Assembly (NCBI GenBank): GCA_035578175.1
Contig: JAQMRL010000007.1
Span: 45,389,391-45,453,390 of the forward strand
Source: Catonia carolina
Taxonomy: Eukaryota > Arthropoda > Insecta > Hemiptera > Achilidae
Direction of reading: 5' to 3'
DNA length: 64,000 nucleotides
Shown here piece after piece: positions 36,497 through 48,213 of the stretch. Under the pieces are notes generated by a model. The model was not told the DNA's origin. It made no database searches and worked only from the letters and a program-made list of their open reading frames with translations. The translations under genes and the position numbers were made by a program. The first letter of the stretch is position 1. The number at the start of each line of letters is the position of its first letter.

Positions 36497-37248
36497 TACG
36501 AGGGCTGTCCAGAAAGTCTGTCACGTTTTGTTATATGAAAAAAAATAAAGTACAAGAAAAATTTTTATTATATACATTTGAAAGTGCAACTAAAATGCTA
36601 TTTTTCTACATAATCACCAAACAAATTAAGACACTTATCATAGCTGTGAACTAATTTTGAAATGCCGGCGTCATAAAAGTCTACCGCCTGTGATTTTAAC
36701 CAGTTAGTCACACCCTTCTGCAACTCCGCGGAAAAACCTAATTTTTCTGTAACAATTTTGTGCAATAAACTTTTTGAAATTTGTGGGAAAAAAGCGATAG
36801 CTCTCTTATGGTGAATCGACGGTCTTCTCTAATCTTCTCATTGACTTTATTCACAATGTCATTAGTCACGAGGCTTGGCCGTCCACTTCGTTCTTCCTCG
36901 TGAATATTAGTTCGGCCATTTTTGAACTGAATGCACAAACGCCGTACTCCACTTTCAGTGTAAACATCGTTCCCATAAACTTCACAGATTTGGCGATAAA
37001 TTTCAATTGGTTTATTGTTTTTAGGCAACAAAAACCTTATTACCGACCGTACTTCACAACTGGCGGGATTTTCAATTGCAGCACACATTTTAAATTGTTG
37101 AAAAACAACGAAGAGCGACACAGACCTCTCGCTAGCACGGCTGGATAGCCACTGAACGGAGAAACGCCGCGGCACCAAAATGGCCGCGATAGCTCATCCC
37201 TAGTGGCTACAACGCAAAACGTGACAGACTTTCTGGACTGCCCTCGTA
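36497..37248 (-). mobile_element. mariner transposon with internal deletion, upstream of coding exon 1
   Basis: Ends TACGAGGGCTGTCCAGAAAG on both sides in inverted orientation, near-perfect for about 33 bp, with TA flanks. About 750 bp instead of ~1.3 kb. Lies about 65 bp upstream of the exon 1 acceptor, so it probably sits in the 5' intron. Confidence 0.92.
36595..37090 (-). pseudogene. mariner transposase, internally deleted
   Basis: N-terminal part from an ATG near 37090: CAAIENPASCEVRSVIRFLL, EIYRQICEVYGNDVYTESGV, NIHEEERSGRPSLVTNDIVN and RRFTIRELS, which is the paired HTH region. Then a deletion of roughly the whole DDD domain joins to the intact C-terminus ELQKGVTNWLKSQAVDFYDA, SKLVHSYDKCLNLFGDYVEK-stop. 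Both ends are well preserved, so it was probably mobilised in trans after the deletion. Confidence 0.88.
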
Positions 37249-37740
37249 TAACATAAGCCCATGGTGGTTTTCATAATTCAGTCAGTTATATGTTGGCTGT
37301 ATCACACAAACTAACGAAGTGTATCAGTTAAAGGGGTCGAAGAAGACAGTGCAAACCCACATAAACATAATTTTACGCAATGTCATTTTAAAAGTTTACT
37401 GATATCTATAAATCATGTTTTTGAATTTTTGTTAAACATTTGCTATTTTCTGTTAACCTAGGTTCTTAATATCGTAAATATAGCATCCTGTTTAAAACGT
37501 GCTGTACATTTTGTTTTTCCAGAATATTTAAGAAAAATCGTGCTGAAAATTTTGTGTGTTAGTTTTCTCTTCTGCCGACCCCTTCAATTGAAGCTCGCCT
37601 TGTAGACGGGTTGGTAGTTTTCTCTGTTGAAAATGTTTTTTGAAGATCAGGACTTTCTGAATACCCGACCACCTGAAGGTCCTATAACTGTGAAATTATT
37701 AAAATACTATCTAGTTTATAATAATAATAATAATAATAAA
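37249..37740. other. AT-rich DNA upstream of the gene
   Basis: An (AAT)n run lies just before 37740. No exon recognised, although a 5' UTR exon of the glucuronosyltransferase could be anywhere from here upstream. Confidence 0.4.
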
Positions 37741-37930
37741 AATGGTCACCTCCTTGGTGCAGTGGTTAGTGTGCTAGCCTACTAAGCGGAAGGTCCCGCG
37801 TTAGATTCCCGGATACAGTCCGAAAATTATTACGTGTTTTAAACCCATTGTTTCATACCCTGAAGTAGTTGCTAATAACCAAGATGTTGATACAACTTAA
37901 GAAACTTAAAAAAATAATAATTTAAGATTG
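37741..37930 (+). mobile_element. tRNA-derived SINE of a second family
   Basis: Head CCTTGGTGCAGTGGTTAGTG (A-box) and GTTAGATTCCCGG (B-box) spaced as in a tRNA, then a body AAATTATTACGTGTTTTAAA and an A-rich tail. No acceptor-stem complementarity that would make it a functional tRNA. Confidence 0.65.
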
Positions 37931-38509
37931 ATTCAATATAAAGCCCCACAAAATAAAATATAGTGTGAGGTTGTATACATTTTCTATCCTTTTCTTACAA
38001 CAATTCACATACTTTTTAAAACGGTAGGCGACATTTATCGATAAATTCTCTAACAAAAAAAAAAAACAGAGAGAAGAACGAAAAGATTGTGCAGCTATAA
38101 CGATTATTTTACCGATCTTCCAGAAAAATTGATGTGTTATTTTGAAATTTTTGTATCAGCTGTGCTTAATTTTCCCTCCGAGAAAAATGTGAGCAATATT
38201 TTTCTCTCCAGACGGAAAATGAAGCGTTGTGAAGCTGCGTTTGTTAGAAGTGGTTGGTAGCTCTGGTGAGAGGGATACACCGGTTGATGCTGGAACAGTC
38301 GATAATAATATGTCCACCTAGCTGGGAGAAGTGATCATCGATCACTGTCGTGTTTTATCTAAATAGGATCCAGCAGGAACAGATGTCGGTTACAGAAATG
38401 CTTCACCGGAAGCTTTCTCATCTAAAGTACAGAACGCGTGGCCATGCGAATTACCAAATCACAAATTCCCTGGTGATAAAAAACCACATCATTTACGAGA
38501 AACAATGTA
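37931..38509. promoter_or_regulatory. Candidate promoter / 5' exon zone of the glucuronosyltransferase gene
   Basis: 38040-38420 is richer in GC and CpG than its surroundings and carries no recognised repeat. On the minus strand GGAAGATCG followed by GTAAAATAA could be a donor of a 5' UTR exon, after a C/T-rich stretch. Purely positional inference; no TATA or initiator can be assigned. Confidence 0.2.
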
Positions 38510-39157
38510 CAGTAGAACCTCTTTAATCCGGCACGTTTGGGACTCGAAGCTTGCCGGATTAAAGGAAATTCCGGACTATGGAGGTTATTTATAAAAATAC
38601 AGGAGTCGTATAATAAATAACACAATTTGCACAAGAAACTTTTACTGTATGCATTTATTATTTAAACATGGGTTATTTAAACAATATAAATCAATATATA
38701 AGTACAGGAGAAATATTAAAATGCATTTTTTAAGTACAGTACATGATGAAATAAATTTGAATACAGTATGAAATACAGTACAGTACTGTACTATTCGTGG
38801 TTTTTAGCAACAGCACTGGTAGATGGCTGGAAAAAAGATCTAATATCTACTTGCTTCTTACGACTAGTATTTTTTTTATTTAAAAAATCATTTTTTATTA
38901 TATGCAAGTTCATAACTTCGGCCATACTGTATTGTTTATTTGACTCGGAAAATTTTACAAACGTGTAAAAAAGCATACTGAGTTTACAAACTCAGAGCGT
39001 GACGCTTTGTGGGTCTTGAGTGTCGGCGGTAGCTGTCGGGTTGCTCACTTTACAATGTTCATTGTGAAGGCAATTCTATAATTTTTGTCTATTGCCGTTG
39101 ATGCCGGATTATAGACAATTCCGTACTATAGAATGCCGGGTTAAGGAAGTTTTACTG
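38510..39157 (-). mobile_element. Internally deleted Tigger/pogo-type transposon
   Basis: 648 bp, TA-flanked, ends CAGTAGAACCTCTTTAATCC and, reversed, CAGTAAAACTTCCTTAACCC, each continuing to GGCA. Internal minus-strand frame (38976-38791) ends MNLHIIKNDFLNKKNTSRKK, QVDIRSFFQPS, the basic/RSFF C-terminal style of jerky/Tigger transposases. DDE domain missing. Confidence 0.75.
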
Positions 39158-40640
39158 TATTTGTATTTCCAGTACACAGCCTGTCGACAAGATATTTGTT
39201 TGGTGATTGGTGAAAAATATTCAAGATTGAATAACAGAGCCAAATTTTCTGACCTGAAAAAGCACCGGAAAACTTGACCGTCTCACATATAACTAAAGAA
39301 AATGATTAGACCTTTTTGAGTGAAGATCTTAAACGTTCGATCTTTAAAGGAAAAATGTAATTTTAATTCATTTAATGATGATCTTTCAAAGGTAACCCTA
39401 ATTTGTAAACTACCTTATTTTTAATTTTTTAGTGCTATGCGTAAACAAGTGAACATGTAAACATGTGAACATTTTAAGTTTTGAAAGCACCAATTGCATA
39501 CGCAGTGTGGCTATTTTAGAACGGATTAGCACGTGTCTAGAAGACAGTATCCGTATATCTCGAAAAAATTAATAGACTAGAGCTTAGGCTTCATAAGTTT
39601 ATATTTTTTGTTCATTTAATAATCATTATACTTTCCTTGTTTAATTGGAAACTATAATCTTATAAATAATCCACCGGCAACACGTTGTTTTTTGAAAATA
39701 ATATTAAAGAATTAGTATTTTTTAATTTGAATGATTAATTAAAATTTTACCACATTATAAAAAATATTATGTTACATTTTATATTACTTGTAGACACAAT
39801 ACGTTGTAGAAATAATACAACCGAAAACCAGCGAAAAAGAAGCGAAAAACAGAAGACGAGGAAAGATGGCCGGTACACTCTGAGGAACTCACCACTATTT
39901 GTATAAGAAAAAATTATTCTCAAGACGAGCCAAGATTAGGCATTATAATACTGTGATAAAACCTGTTTGTACGCGATTGAGGTACGCGTGTAGAGAGCAG
40001 GTGAAGATAGATAAGTAGGTGTAAGTATAGGCGAGGTGAATCAATGCCATTGTGCGTTATGGTGCGCGTATAATGAGCAGGTAGCGGTAGTAGTGTAGCT
40101 CGCTGCTTACCAGAAGGTCTAACGAAATGACTTTTAAAAAGAAACCATTTTGATTTTATGTGTTGGTTTTATACTATGCGTTGGGATAGGTTCAAAATTG
40201 TTTTTTCGCTCTATTTCACGGCCACTCACTCCTGCGTCTCTAGTTTACCTCACCTTTGTGCGTCGAGTTTGAAGTTAAACACGGTTTACATACACATTTT
40301 GCATTGATTAGTGACTGTTTCAGAAGTAATTCTCAAATACTCATGAAATTTGTCTGAGTACGCTTTAAGCTTCATAGAAAGATGTATTCACATTTAATAT
40401 TGTCTCTTTAGTTATCGGATGAGCACTGAATCTGCAATTACAAGAAATATATGTTGCCACCATTTACTTGCTGACGACATCTCATTACGTTCATCACTAC
40501 TGTCACATTATAATTACCGATCAAGCACTGAGAAAAAGAGTGATCTGGCTTCCTTGCTAACTGATAGAGAAACATTGATGCTGTGCGGTCGCAAGTTAAA
40601 AGCATTGAGGAGGTGGCAAAGCAGCACGGACGACAGTATG
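39158..40640. other. Unique-looking DNA, no gene assigned
   Basis: 39950-40300 is relatively rich in AGGTAGAGG/GCGCG-type words. The 87-codon ORF at 40419-40682 shows no motif. Nothing else recognised. Confidence 0.35.
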
Positions 40641-40684
40641 CACTATGCGATACCTACCTTCACCTCAACATCCACTTACTAATC

Positions 40685-40897
40685 CTCCACCTACACCTCC
40701 CAATAATCCTCTACCTCCACTTGCCAATAATCCTCCATCTCCATCTGCCAATAATCCTGTACTTCTACCTGCCAATAATCCTCTAACTCCCCCTGCCAAT
40801 AATCCTCTACCTCCACCTGCCAATAATCCTCTACTTCCACCTGCCAATAATCCTCTACCTCCATCTGCCAATAATCTTCCACCTCCACATGCCAAAC
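40685..40897 (+). repeat. 24-bp minisatellite (PANNPLPP-type repeat)
   Basis: About nine tandem 24-bp units of the form CCTGCCAATAATCCTCTACC plus TCCA. In the plus frame from 40645 this reads PPANNPLP repeats without a stop; it is also open in two minus frames because the unit length is a multiple of three. Confidence 0.93.
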
Positions 40898-40899
40898 GT

Positions 40900-41425
40900 A
40901 GCCAAATGACCGATAAGGCTGGTCTAAGAGAAGTAGAAAAATTCAAGAGAAGAATCCTCCGCAAGATAATGGGTCCGAAGATAATAGACGGACAATCTTG
41001 GTTACGAGTCGAGAAGAACTAAACAACGAAAATGAACTGGAATGTACTGGAATCAACTAGAAAAAGAAGACTAACATTTTATGGGCACCTGTTTGTAGAA
41101 TAAATGAAAACCGGTTGACAAAACAAATTTTTAAAACAGTTAACAATGGATAAGTTGTCGGATAAATGGTTAAAAGAAGTCAAAAAGGATATTGAGAAAA
41201 CCGGAATAAACCGAGATAACTTAATGAACCGAACCAAATGTAGTCAACTAATTTTAAGGTGTTTTAACTATAACGCCTTCCATGAAGAGTAAAAAAAAAA
41301 CAGAAACCAGGTGGACAGAAGAAAGGAGAAAAGCCTGCAGTGAACGAATGCTGAGAATGGGGGCTGCAAAAAGAGTTTCCAGAAACATCTTAAGTCACTT
41401 CACGTGGTCCAAAACTGGCCCTATA
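40900..41425 (+). pseudogene. LINE C-terminal fragment next to the minisatellite
   Basis: Frames read VEKFKRRILRKIMGPKIIDG, then RKRRLTFYGHLF, DKLSDKWLKEVKKDIEKTGI with NRDNLMNRTK, and a late KSLQ...NAENGG tail: the C-terminal end of an insect endonuclease/RT polyprotein. Interrupted by stops. The first part is in frame with the upstream Pro/Asn-rich repeat (ORF 40645-41022). Confidence 0.72.
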
Positions 41426-41791
41426 TGAGAAAAAAAAATAGATAAGAGGTATAAATTAATTAAATTTTAGTTATAAAAATTAGAATTTAAAATTTTTAAC
41501 CAATAAATAAACGAAATTAAATAAGAAAATAACACTTTTCATAAAAATAATATATAATTTAACGAAACATCTTTTATTTTTGCTATAAACATCTTTCAAA
41601 CCTTTTAAAAGTAGTTTATTAATTTCAAAACAAATATCGGTCAAGAAGAACAAGACCTACACGAATTGTTATAAACACATAAAATACGTACAAAATGAAA
41701 TAATGAAATTAGGGACGGCTAAAGAATTCAGAATCTTTTGGGAAAAATCAACAATAAAGGTCAGTTCAAAAATAGAAGTGGCTTGCGAAAT
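41426..41791. other. AT-rich DNA, nothing recognised
   Basis: No feature seen. Confidence 0.4.
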
Positions 41792-42597
41792 AAAAAATCT
41801 GGTGTGAAACACTCACACAACTTTCTCTTGCCAATGCAAATAATTAACAATAAACCTAACATTAGTATTAAAACATTAGAAATGAACAAAAACTAACCTC
41901 AAAAACATAACCTTATTTTAATCATGAGTGAATGACGCAAAATGACAATCGAACTCAGTTTGGCTTAAAAATAAGGAAAATCACGCTTTCACGCTAAACT
42001 AGGCTCTGTAGAGAAAAATGCTCTAAACAAAAGTTGTAGATCTTTTAATTTTCTATAAATTTAATTATATACACTTTTGTCGTAAAATGCATACTAAGAC
42101 CGAAATGTTAAAAAAATCGATTTTTCTCACGTTTTCGTGAGAAAAAAAACAGAAAATCGCAAATTACCGCTAAACTAAGCGTTATACAAAAAAATGTTTG
42201 AAACAGAAGTTGTAGGTTTTTAAATTCTCTACAACTTTTATTATATAAGTTTTTGCGCTAAAATTTATATTAAAGCCGTAATCTTAAAAAAACAACGTTT
42301 TTACGTGAAAACAGCCTCGCCGAGAATTTCAGCAAACATGGCGCCTACCCTATCTTGTAGAGAATAAAAAATTGAGTAAAATAGGCGATTTAAAAAAAAA
42401 TCGTAGGACCAGTTTTTGAGAAAATCGCAAAAAACTGAAAAATTATACGAATAAACTACTACTTCCGGTTGACCGATTTTGATGAAAATGTTCGTGTCGC
42501 GTCCGGTAGTGGTATGTAACTTAAGTTTCAAGTTTCAAGTTCGTACGATGTTCCGTTCTTGAGATATTCTGTTCACACACAGACACACACACACACA

Positions 42598-42640
<43 letters not shown>

Positions 42641-42776
42641 CAATCGCTAAAAACATGTTTTTTGGGTTCAGGGGGTCTGAAAACGTATAGATCCGGTGAA
42701 AACTCGATTTCGAAAAATCGACATGAAAACAATACTTTCCTTCCTATATATTCATATAGGCAAGAGAAAGTAAAAA
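41792..42776 (-). mobile_element. Family 2 element, full copy
   Basis: Very similar to the copy at 6504-7486 along its whole length, including (CA)n at about 42574-42638. Opens AAAAAATCTGGTGTGAAACA and closes GGCAAGAGAAAGTAAAAA. One frame (42531-42301) is open for 76 codons, as in 56414-56644. Confidence 0.87.
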
Positions 42777-44206
42777 TGCTCGTGGAAAAACGCTGACGGT
42801 CACTCGTGGTCACTGTAAAATGTTGAAATTATAAAGCCGCTAAGTACATTCAACTGTCTCGTTCGAGTTTACATGTTCAAAGTAAGTCTTTGGGGATTTT
42901 TAATTCCATCGAATTTTTATGTAATGAAATTTTAAAAATAATTTGTTTTACTATTTGCAATTTTTTATGTTCAGTTTCTATTAATTAGTGTTTTTTTTGT
43001 ATAGTTATTTGTTATTTCATGCGTAATGTTTAGTTTCTGTTAATTGTTTTGTCATGTTGTACGTTGTTTTATTAATTTAAAATGTTCAATTATTCTTAAT
43101 GCTTACTCACTATCTAATATTTTTAAGTGAATTGTTGATAATTTTTTTTTTTTTGTAACGAATGGTTTGTAAATTAATTATGTATCTGTGGTCGCTAAAA
43201 TAATATTTTAAAATATTTTTATATTGAGTTATTTTTATTATTCGTATTTTTTCTAAATTTAATTTAATGCTATCTATTTAATGGAAAATTATTAAGTTGG
43301 ATTGTGATTATAGGCACTTTTCTGGATTAAAAATCCATTCGTAGAAACATTTTGCCATGTCACATACAATGTATATTATTTTACGTGACAATAAAATGTA
43401 TGTATTTATTTAAGTGCGTGTGCGTGTCAATGATGAAGCAACAACATAAAAATGGTACATATAAAAATACGGTCCTTTCTTGTGACTAGGTCGGAAATAA
43501 GCAGACAAGCAAGTGATGTATTTATTTATGTTTTACACATTCATTTCTCTTATCTGCCGTATTAGGATCTCACTTTATCCGGAGTAGCCGGGTCTAGATA
43601 GAACCGGATAAGGTAGTTTCTATGGTAAATGTCACCTAAGAATGCTTGCAAATCATTTCAATGCTCTTATGTCTTCTCCTTGGTCAATTGTCGGATAATT
43701 GATGGACTTTTTTACTTTATTTGATAAAATTATTATTGTTTTTGTTGTTATTTTGTCGCCCTAACGGTAATTCCAATAACAGACTAACAGACATCCAGAC
43801 GGTCGTCGTTTACTCTGACTATAAAGGTACATTTATGAATGCATTATTTGGGGTCGGCCTACTGTTCATTTCACACTTTAAAAATTTAGTATATCTAGTA
43901 AATCTCTCTAGTAAAAATCTCGTCAAGTATCTATTAAACATTAATTTTTACTGCGGTCTTCAATGACGGACAATAGAAACACAACTTATTTTTACAAACA
44001 TTTGATTTATTAGTTACCGAAATCGCTTTCAGTTTTAAATTATTTACTTTAAAATGGTAAAATTTCCTCGCATCGACAGTGATACAGTGATGAACGATAC
44101 GTTTTTATCGTTGGAGCACATACCAGAGGCAGCCTTCACATAATCTAACTATTCGCGGACCTTTTAAGTCGTTCATTTAACCTATACGCGCCTGACTGCT
44201 GTCACT
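42777..44206. other. AT-rich DNA; possible short transposon end
   Basis: A small inverted motif TTTATCCGGAGTAGCCGGGT / ACCGGATAAGG at 43577-43612 resembles pogo-type ends but is too short to call. No gene recognised. Confidence 0.35.
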
Positions 44207-44382
44207 CAATCAGCCCATTGGCGTAGTGGTTAGCGCAACTGACTTTTACGTCGGGGTCTCCGGTTCTATTACCGGTCAGGTCTGGCATTTTTAATCACTA
44301 ATTTTCATATATCATCATTCTCCACCGTCTGCATTAGCATAAATTGCAAAACAGTCAGACGTAAAACAAAACAAAAATTCAA
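44207..44382 (+). mobile_element. tRNA-derived SINE copy
   Basis: CCCATTGGCGTAGTGGTTAG head, CCGGTTCTATTACCGG at the B-box, body GTCAGGTCTGGCATTTTTAA, TCTCCACCGTCTGCATTAGC, tail CAGTCAGACGTAAAACAAAA. Same family as 21738 and 13170. Confidence 0.78.
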
Positions 44383-44627
44383 TCGAAAATTAGTCTCTCG
44401 TTTCAGGAAAGACTATCTTTGAAAACTACTTCTCATGAATTCAGTTATATTTTATTACGGATACAAAAATAATGTTGAAAACTGGGTTCAGTAATCATAA
44501 TCACTTGGTCATGATAGACCACAGTCGCAAAATATATTTCACTTGCACACAAAACTGATTCTATAATCTTTACTTTTTATTGCGTACATTTTGTGATAAA
44601 TGCACTTCAGGGTCTTAATTTCGAACA

Positions 44628-45018
44628 TACGCACATAACAGGCAGGTGGAGGGTTAAATTATTTGCACTTGATCTGTTAGTTCTAGGGCTACAAAAAATA
44701 GTTCTATTTCGTATCACGCAGCCAGTTATATGACTGAAGCATTTAAGAGCAGAAGAGATAGAGGTGTAAAAGATACTATTTACAGTTATTTCCTCTGAAA
44801 GTAAGTAATTTCACTATACAGCCAGACCCTGTGGTGAACGAAGTGAAGGTGTCATTTGCAGGGTGGAAATTGGGTGCTTTTCAGAGGGCCTGGCATGTTG
44901 ATAAGCATACTCTTTTAACTCAGTGAGGAAGGCAATAGTAAACCACCTCATTCCTCGTTTTTACTTTGTAAAACCTCTAGAGATTCAAACCAGCTTTTCT
45001 TTTGTTGACCTAAACAAC
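44628..45018 (+). mobile_element. Family 1 SINE-like retroposon, full length
   Basis: Variant head CATAACAGGCAGGTGGAGGG. Flanking 11-bp duplication AATTTCGAACA / AATTTCAAACA (44617-44627, 45019-45029) with one mismatch. AAC tail. Confidence 0.88.
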
Positions 45019-45029
45019 AATTTCAAACA

Positions 45030-46191
45030 AAATCTTAGTGTGGTGATTTGAAAAATATCTGAAATTGTCGCCAAATTAAGAAACATCGAATAAAAACAAT
45101 GAATGGAAAATTGTAACGATTGTAATTTAAAAAAAATTATTTGTGGCACTAATATACATGCCAATTTTCGGTAAAAGGGGTATATGTAAATTTTTTCAAT
45201 TTCCGGTAAATTGGAAAACTATTTACTGATGGTAACATTTAAGTTACCATGGTTACTGTAGAGCTAGGAAAAATATCTCTTTACCCAAATGTAGATTTTT
45301 TCACGTGCTATCATGTGAATGGCATAACTTAATTTTACAAAAATTGACATACATCCTCTGCCCGAGCACCACAGTAAATTGTTGTAGATTTGAGCGTAAA
45401 ATTCATTATAAAACAGCCACTTTAAACGATTTTTAGAAACGAGTCCTTGCTATAGCCCCAAATGTGTTTTCAGATACCTGTTTTTAACCTTCAAATAAGC
45501 CCAGTAAGTATACTAAATGAGGGAATCGTTAGAGTGAAGTGGAAAGATGACACAAATGGAAGTCAGTGACTGGAATCGATCGGCGAGAAATGAAGAAGAT
45601 TGATGCCAGCGTAGTATAACACATGACGTTTGTCATTACCCACCAACCAAAGGCCAAATATGAATTTGAAAATTGTTATTAACGCACACATTTTCCTATC
45701 CTCTAAATATTTCAGTTTTACGCGAGAGTAAAGGTTCTTATATAAGTTTAGCTTTACTACGTTACGCGATAAACTTGGATTTTTTTAAATCGTCAAATCT
45801 ATCGTGTAAAGTATATGCATTTGATTCGAGACAGGACAACCTGTCCTGTACTTAATAAATGACAAACGGTCGACAAAAAAAAAAAAAAAATTCCACTGAC
45901 AGTAGACGTAAGGTGTGTGGAAAGTGGTACTGAAGATTGCAGTAAACTGCAAAAACATGGAATCGAACTGGGTAAAATAACAGATCTGACTGTTAATGAC
46001 CTTAAGGACTTGTACTAACAGAAAAATTCCACGGCGGGTGACATGAGGAAATATATGAAAATTATGGGATGCAAAAATTCTTAGAGTTGTTTAAAGTCAA
46101 CTAATGTGATTTAAAAACTTAAAAACGACACAAATTATCTTCTACAAACGAACACTTATGTAGAAACGTGTGATTGTACGCAATTGAAAGG
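45030..46191. other. Mostly unique DNA with one coding-like relic
   Basis: 45891-46083 on the plus strand reads KLQKHGIELGKITDLTVNDL, KDLY-stop-QKNSTAGDMRKYM: the LTVxDLKxLY pattern recalls a SAP domain such as those in some retroelement Gag proteins. One stop inside; not enough to name. A poly-A run is at about 45878. Confidence 0.25.
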
Positions 46192-46204
46192 ATGAATATA
46201 GTGT

Positions 46205-46596
46205 TCTTTAGGTCAACAGCCGAAAAGCTGGTTTGAACCTCTAGAGGTTTTACTAAGTAAAAACGAGGAGTGAGGTGGTTTATAATTGCCTTCCTCACTG
46301 AGTTGAAAGAGTATGGTTATCAGCATGCCAGGCCCTCCGAAAAGCACCCTATTTCTAACCTGCAAATGAGATCTTCACTTCATTCACCACAGGGTCTGGC
46401 TGTATAGTGAAATGCATTAATCTCAGAAGAGATAACTCTGACTAGTGTCTTTTACACCTCTACCTCTTCTGTTCTTAAATAGTTCAGTCATATAATTGGC
46501 TGACTACATGATAAGAAACAGAACTATTTTTTGTAGCCCTGGAACCAACAGATCGAGTGCAATTAATTTAACCCTCTACCTGCCCGTTATGGGCAT
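46205..46596 (-). mobile_element. Family 1 SINE-like retroposon, full length, minus strand
   Basis: The only minus-strand copy. Perfect 13-bp duplication ATGAATATAGTGT at 46192-46204 and 46597-46609. Minus-strand start GCCCATAACGGGCAGGTAGA. Confidence 0.92.
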
Positions 46597-46964
46597 ATGA
46601 ATATAGTGTACAAGTATAATGCACCACTTGTATCTATAAATATAGGACAATAGAAAAAGTTGTTCTATTTTTTTCTCATATCCAAGCAAAGAAATTATAG
46701 ATTTTATTTTTGTTTTATGTTTGACTGTTTTTCACATTATTTTCTGTTTCCTAAGAGGTTTCTCAGGAAGCAGCAGCAAAATATCACTGGCTGTGAAAGA
46801 AAATAGAGTAAACCCGTAATTGCAATGGCAGGAGTCTCAGCTGTAGGTAGCTTCAGCTGTCCGGGCTGATAACAGACCTCAAATGAAATTCGTAAAACTA
46901 ATCCAGAGAAGTGCCGACTCAGCAACCATGAAGGGACGTTTAAAGAAAAGAAAATTGAGAATTT

Positions 46965-47145
46965 TGATTTAAAACCACATCCTTTGGTGAATGAACGAAG
47001 TTACTAATTACACGGTGAGAAAAAAAATGTTACATGCGGCAGCCTGGCACGCTGTCAGGTTGTTATACTTTTAACAATACCAAAGAAGGCAAGGATCAAC
47101 TTGTTTTATTTATTAAAATCTTTAAGGGCTTCAAACAATTAACTT
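46965..47145 (+). mobile_element. Old, strongly diverged family 1 copy
   Basis: Parallels the core in order: TTTGGTGAATGAACGAAGTT, GCCTGGCACGCTGTCAGG, AAGAAGGCAAGGATCAAC, TTGTTTTATTTATTAAAATC, CTTTAAGGGCTTCAAAC. Ends are lost. Confidence 0.6.
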
Positions 47146-47705
47146 ATAAAGCAAATTTTTCATCTTCCGAAGACATGGTTATAACAAGTTGTTGCTGTTG
47201 TCGTTAAAATTTTTATTAGGCGTTGTTAATTTATTTATTATCGAATGTGATCTTTTTCAGTAGTACTGTTAATGACCGAATCAGATAATACAAAGTAAAA
47301 GACAGTCTTGATACAAGAGAGTAACTGCGAGCAGTACTTGGCAGTTGGCAGTTGGCATGAATCGTTGTACGGCAGCCAACAATAGGTGAAATTATTGTAC
47401 AGGGTCATATCTATAACAGCATCTTCATTATCATTACAATCAACACATACCCATCCGTACTGTAGGCCTGTGCCATCTATCTGTACCAGGCACATTGTAA
47501 GCCCAATGATCCTATCACTCTATCCTGTGCGCCCTATTTTCTCTCATTGTCTCGACTTGTGTCCATGAAACGATTCCATGAAAGTATCATGTGCACTCTA
47601 CGGCTACCTTACCATATAATAACAAGCTATATTCGCGGGAATTGAATTAATATTCTAAAAAAGTAAACAGTTGTCCCATCCTTTAATCGGACACGACTCA
47701 GCCCG
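47146..47705. other. Unique-looking DNA, no gene assigned
   Basis: ORFs here overlap on opposite strands (47238-47495 and 47386-47568) without motifs. Confidence 0.35.
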
Positions 47706-48093
47706 AAATAATTATAGTTAATTACAAAAATAAGTGTATCAAGTGTGCCGTGATTAAGTATGGATTTCAGTTAGTGTGCCACGAGATAAAGACGAGGGAA
47801 TCTCGGATCTAGAGGGTGAATGCAACTGCTCCACATTTTTCCATATTTAATATTTCTTTTAGATTTTATAAAACACCTACTTTAAAATCGCTTTTTTCAG
47901 GAAGGAAACTTTTTCAGTCATTCAAATGTTAATGGTGGTTGTTTTTTCACTCAATCTAATCGCAGGTTTTTATAATTTTTCACCCTCTAGATCCGAGATT
48001 CTCTCGTCTTTACCTCGTGGCACACTAACTGAAATTCATATTTAATCACGGCACACTTGATACACTTATTTTCGTAATTAACTATAATTATTT
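47706..48093. repeat. 115-bp inverted repeat with 158-bp loop
   Basis: Arms 47706-47820 and 47979-48093 differ at only about five positions by eye. Arm motifs include AAGTGTGCCGTGATTAA, GTGTGCCACGAG and TCTCGGATCTAGAGGGTGAA. The GTGTGCC words recur in the hAT-like end at 48889-48955, so it may be a rearranged hAT terminus. Confidence 0.9.
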
Positions 48094-48213
48094 GCTTTTT
48101 TTTATTACCGTTTTTATACATCAGGACAAAACTAGTAAATAATATTAGAAATTGTGTGTTTTTACTAAAAACACAATTAAAAACTACATTTTAATAGGAA
48201 CACAAATAAACTT

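Noticed and set aside
36900..37148. 82-codon plus-strand ORF
   Set aside because: Antisense shadow of the mariner transposase N-terminus.
37741..37830. Functional tRNA gene
   Set aside because: tRNA-like boxes, but no acceptor-stem complementarity and an A-rich SINE-type tail.
40685..40897. CRISPR array
   Set aside because: The 24-bp units are contiguous with no unique spacers, in a eukaryotic genome; it is a minisatellite.
40665..40964. Gly/Leu-rich minus-strand ORF (GGRGLLAGG repeats)
   Set aside because: Opposite-strand reading of the 24-bp minisatellite.
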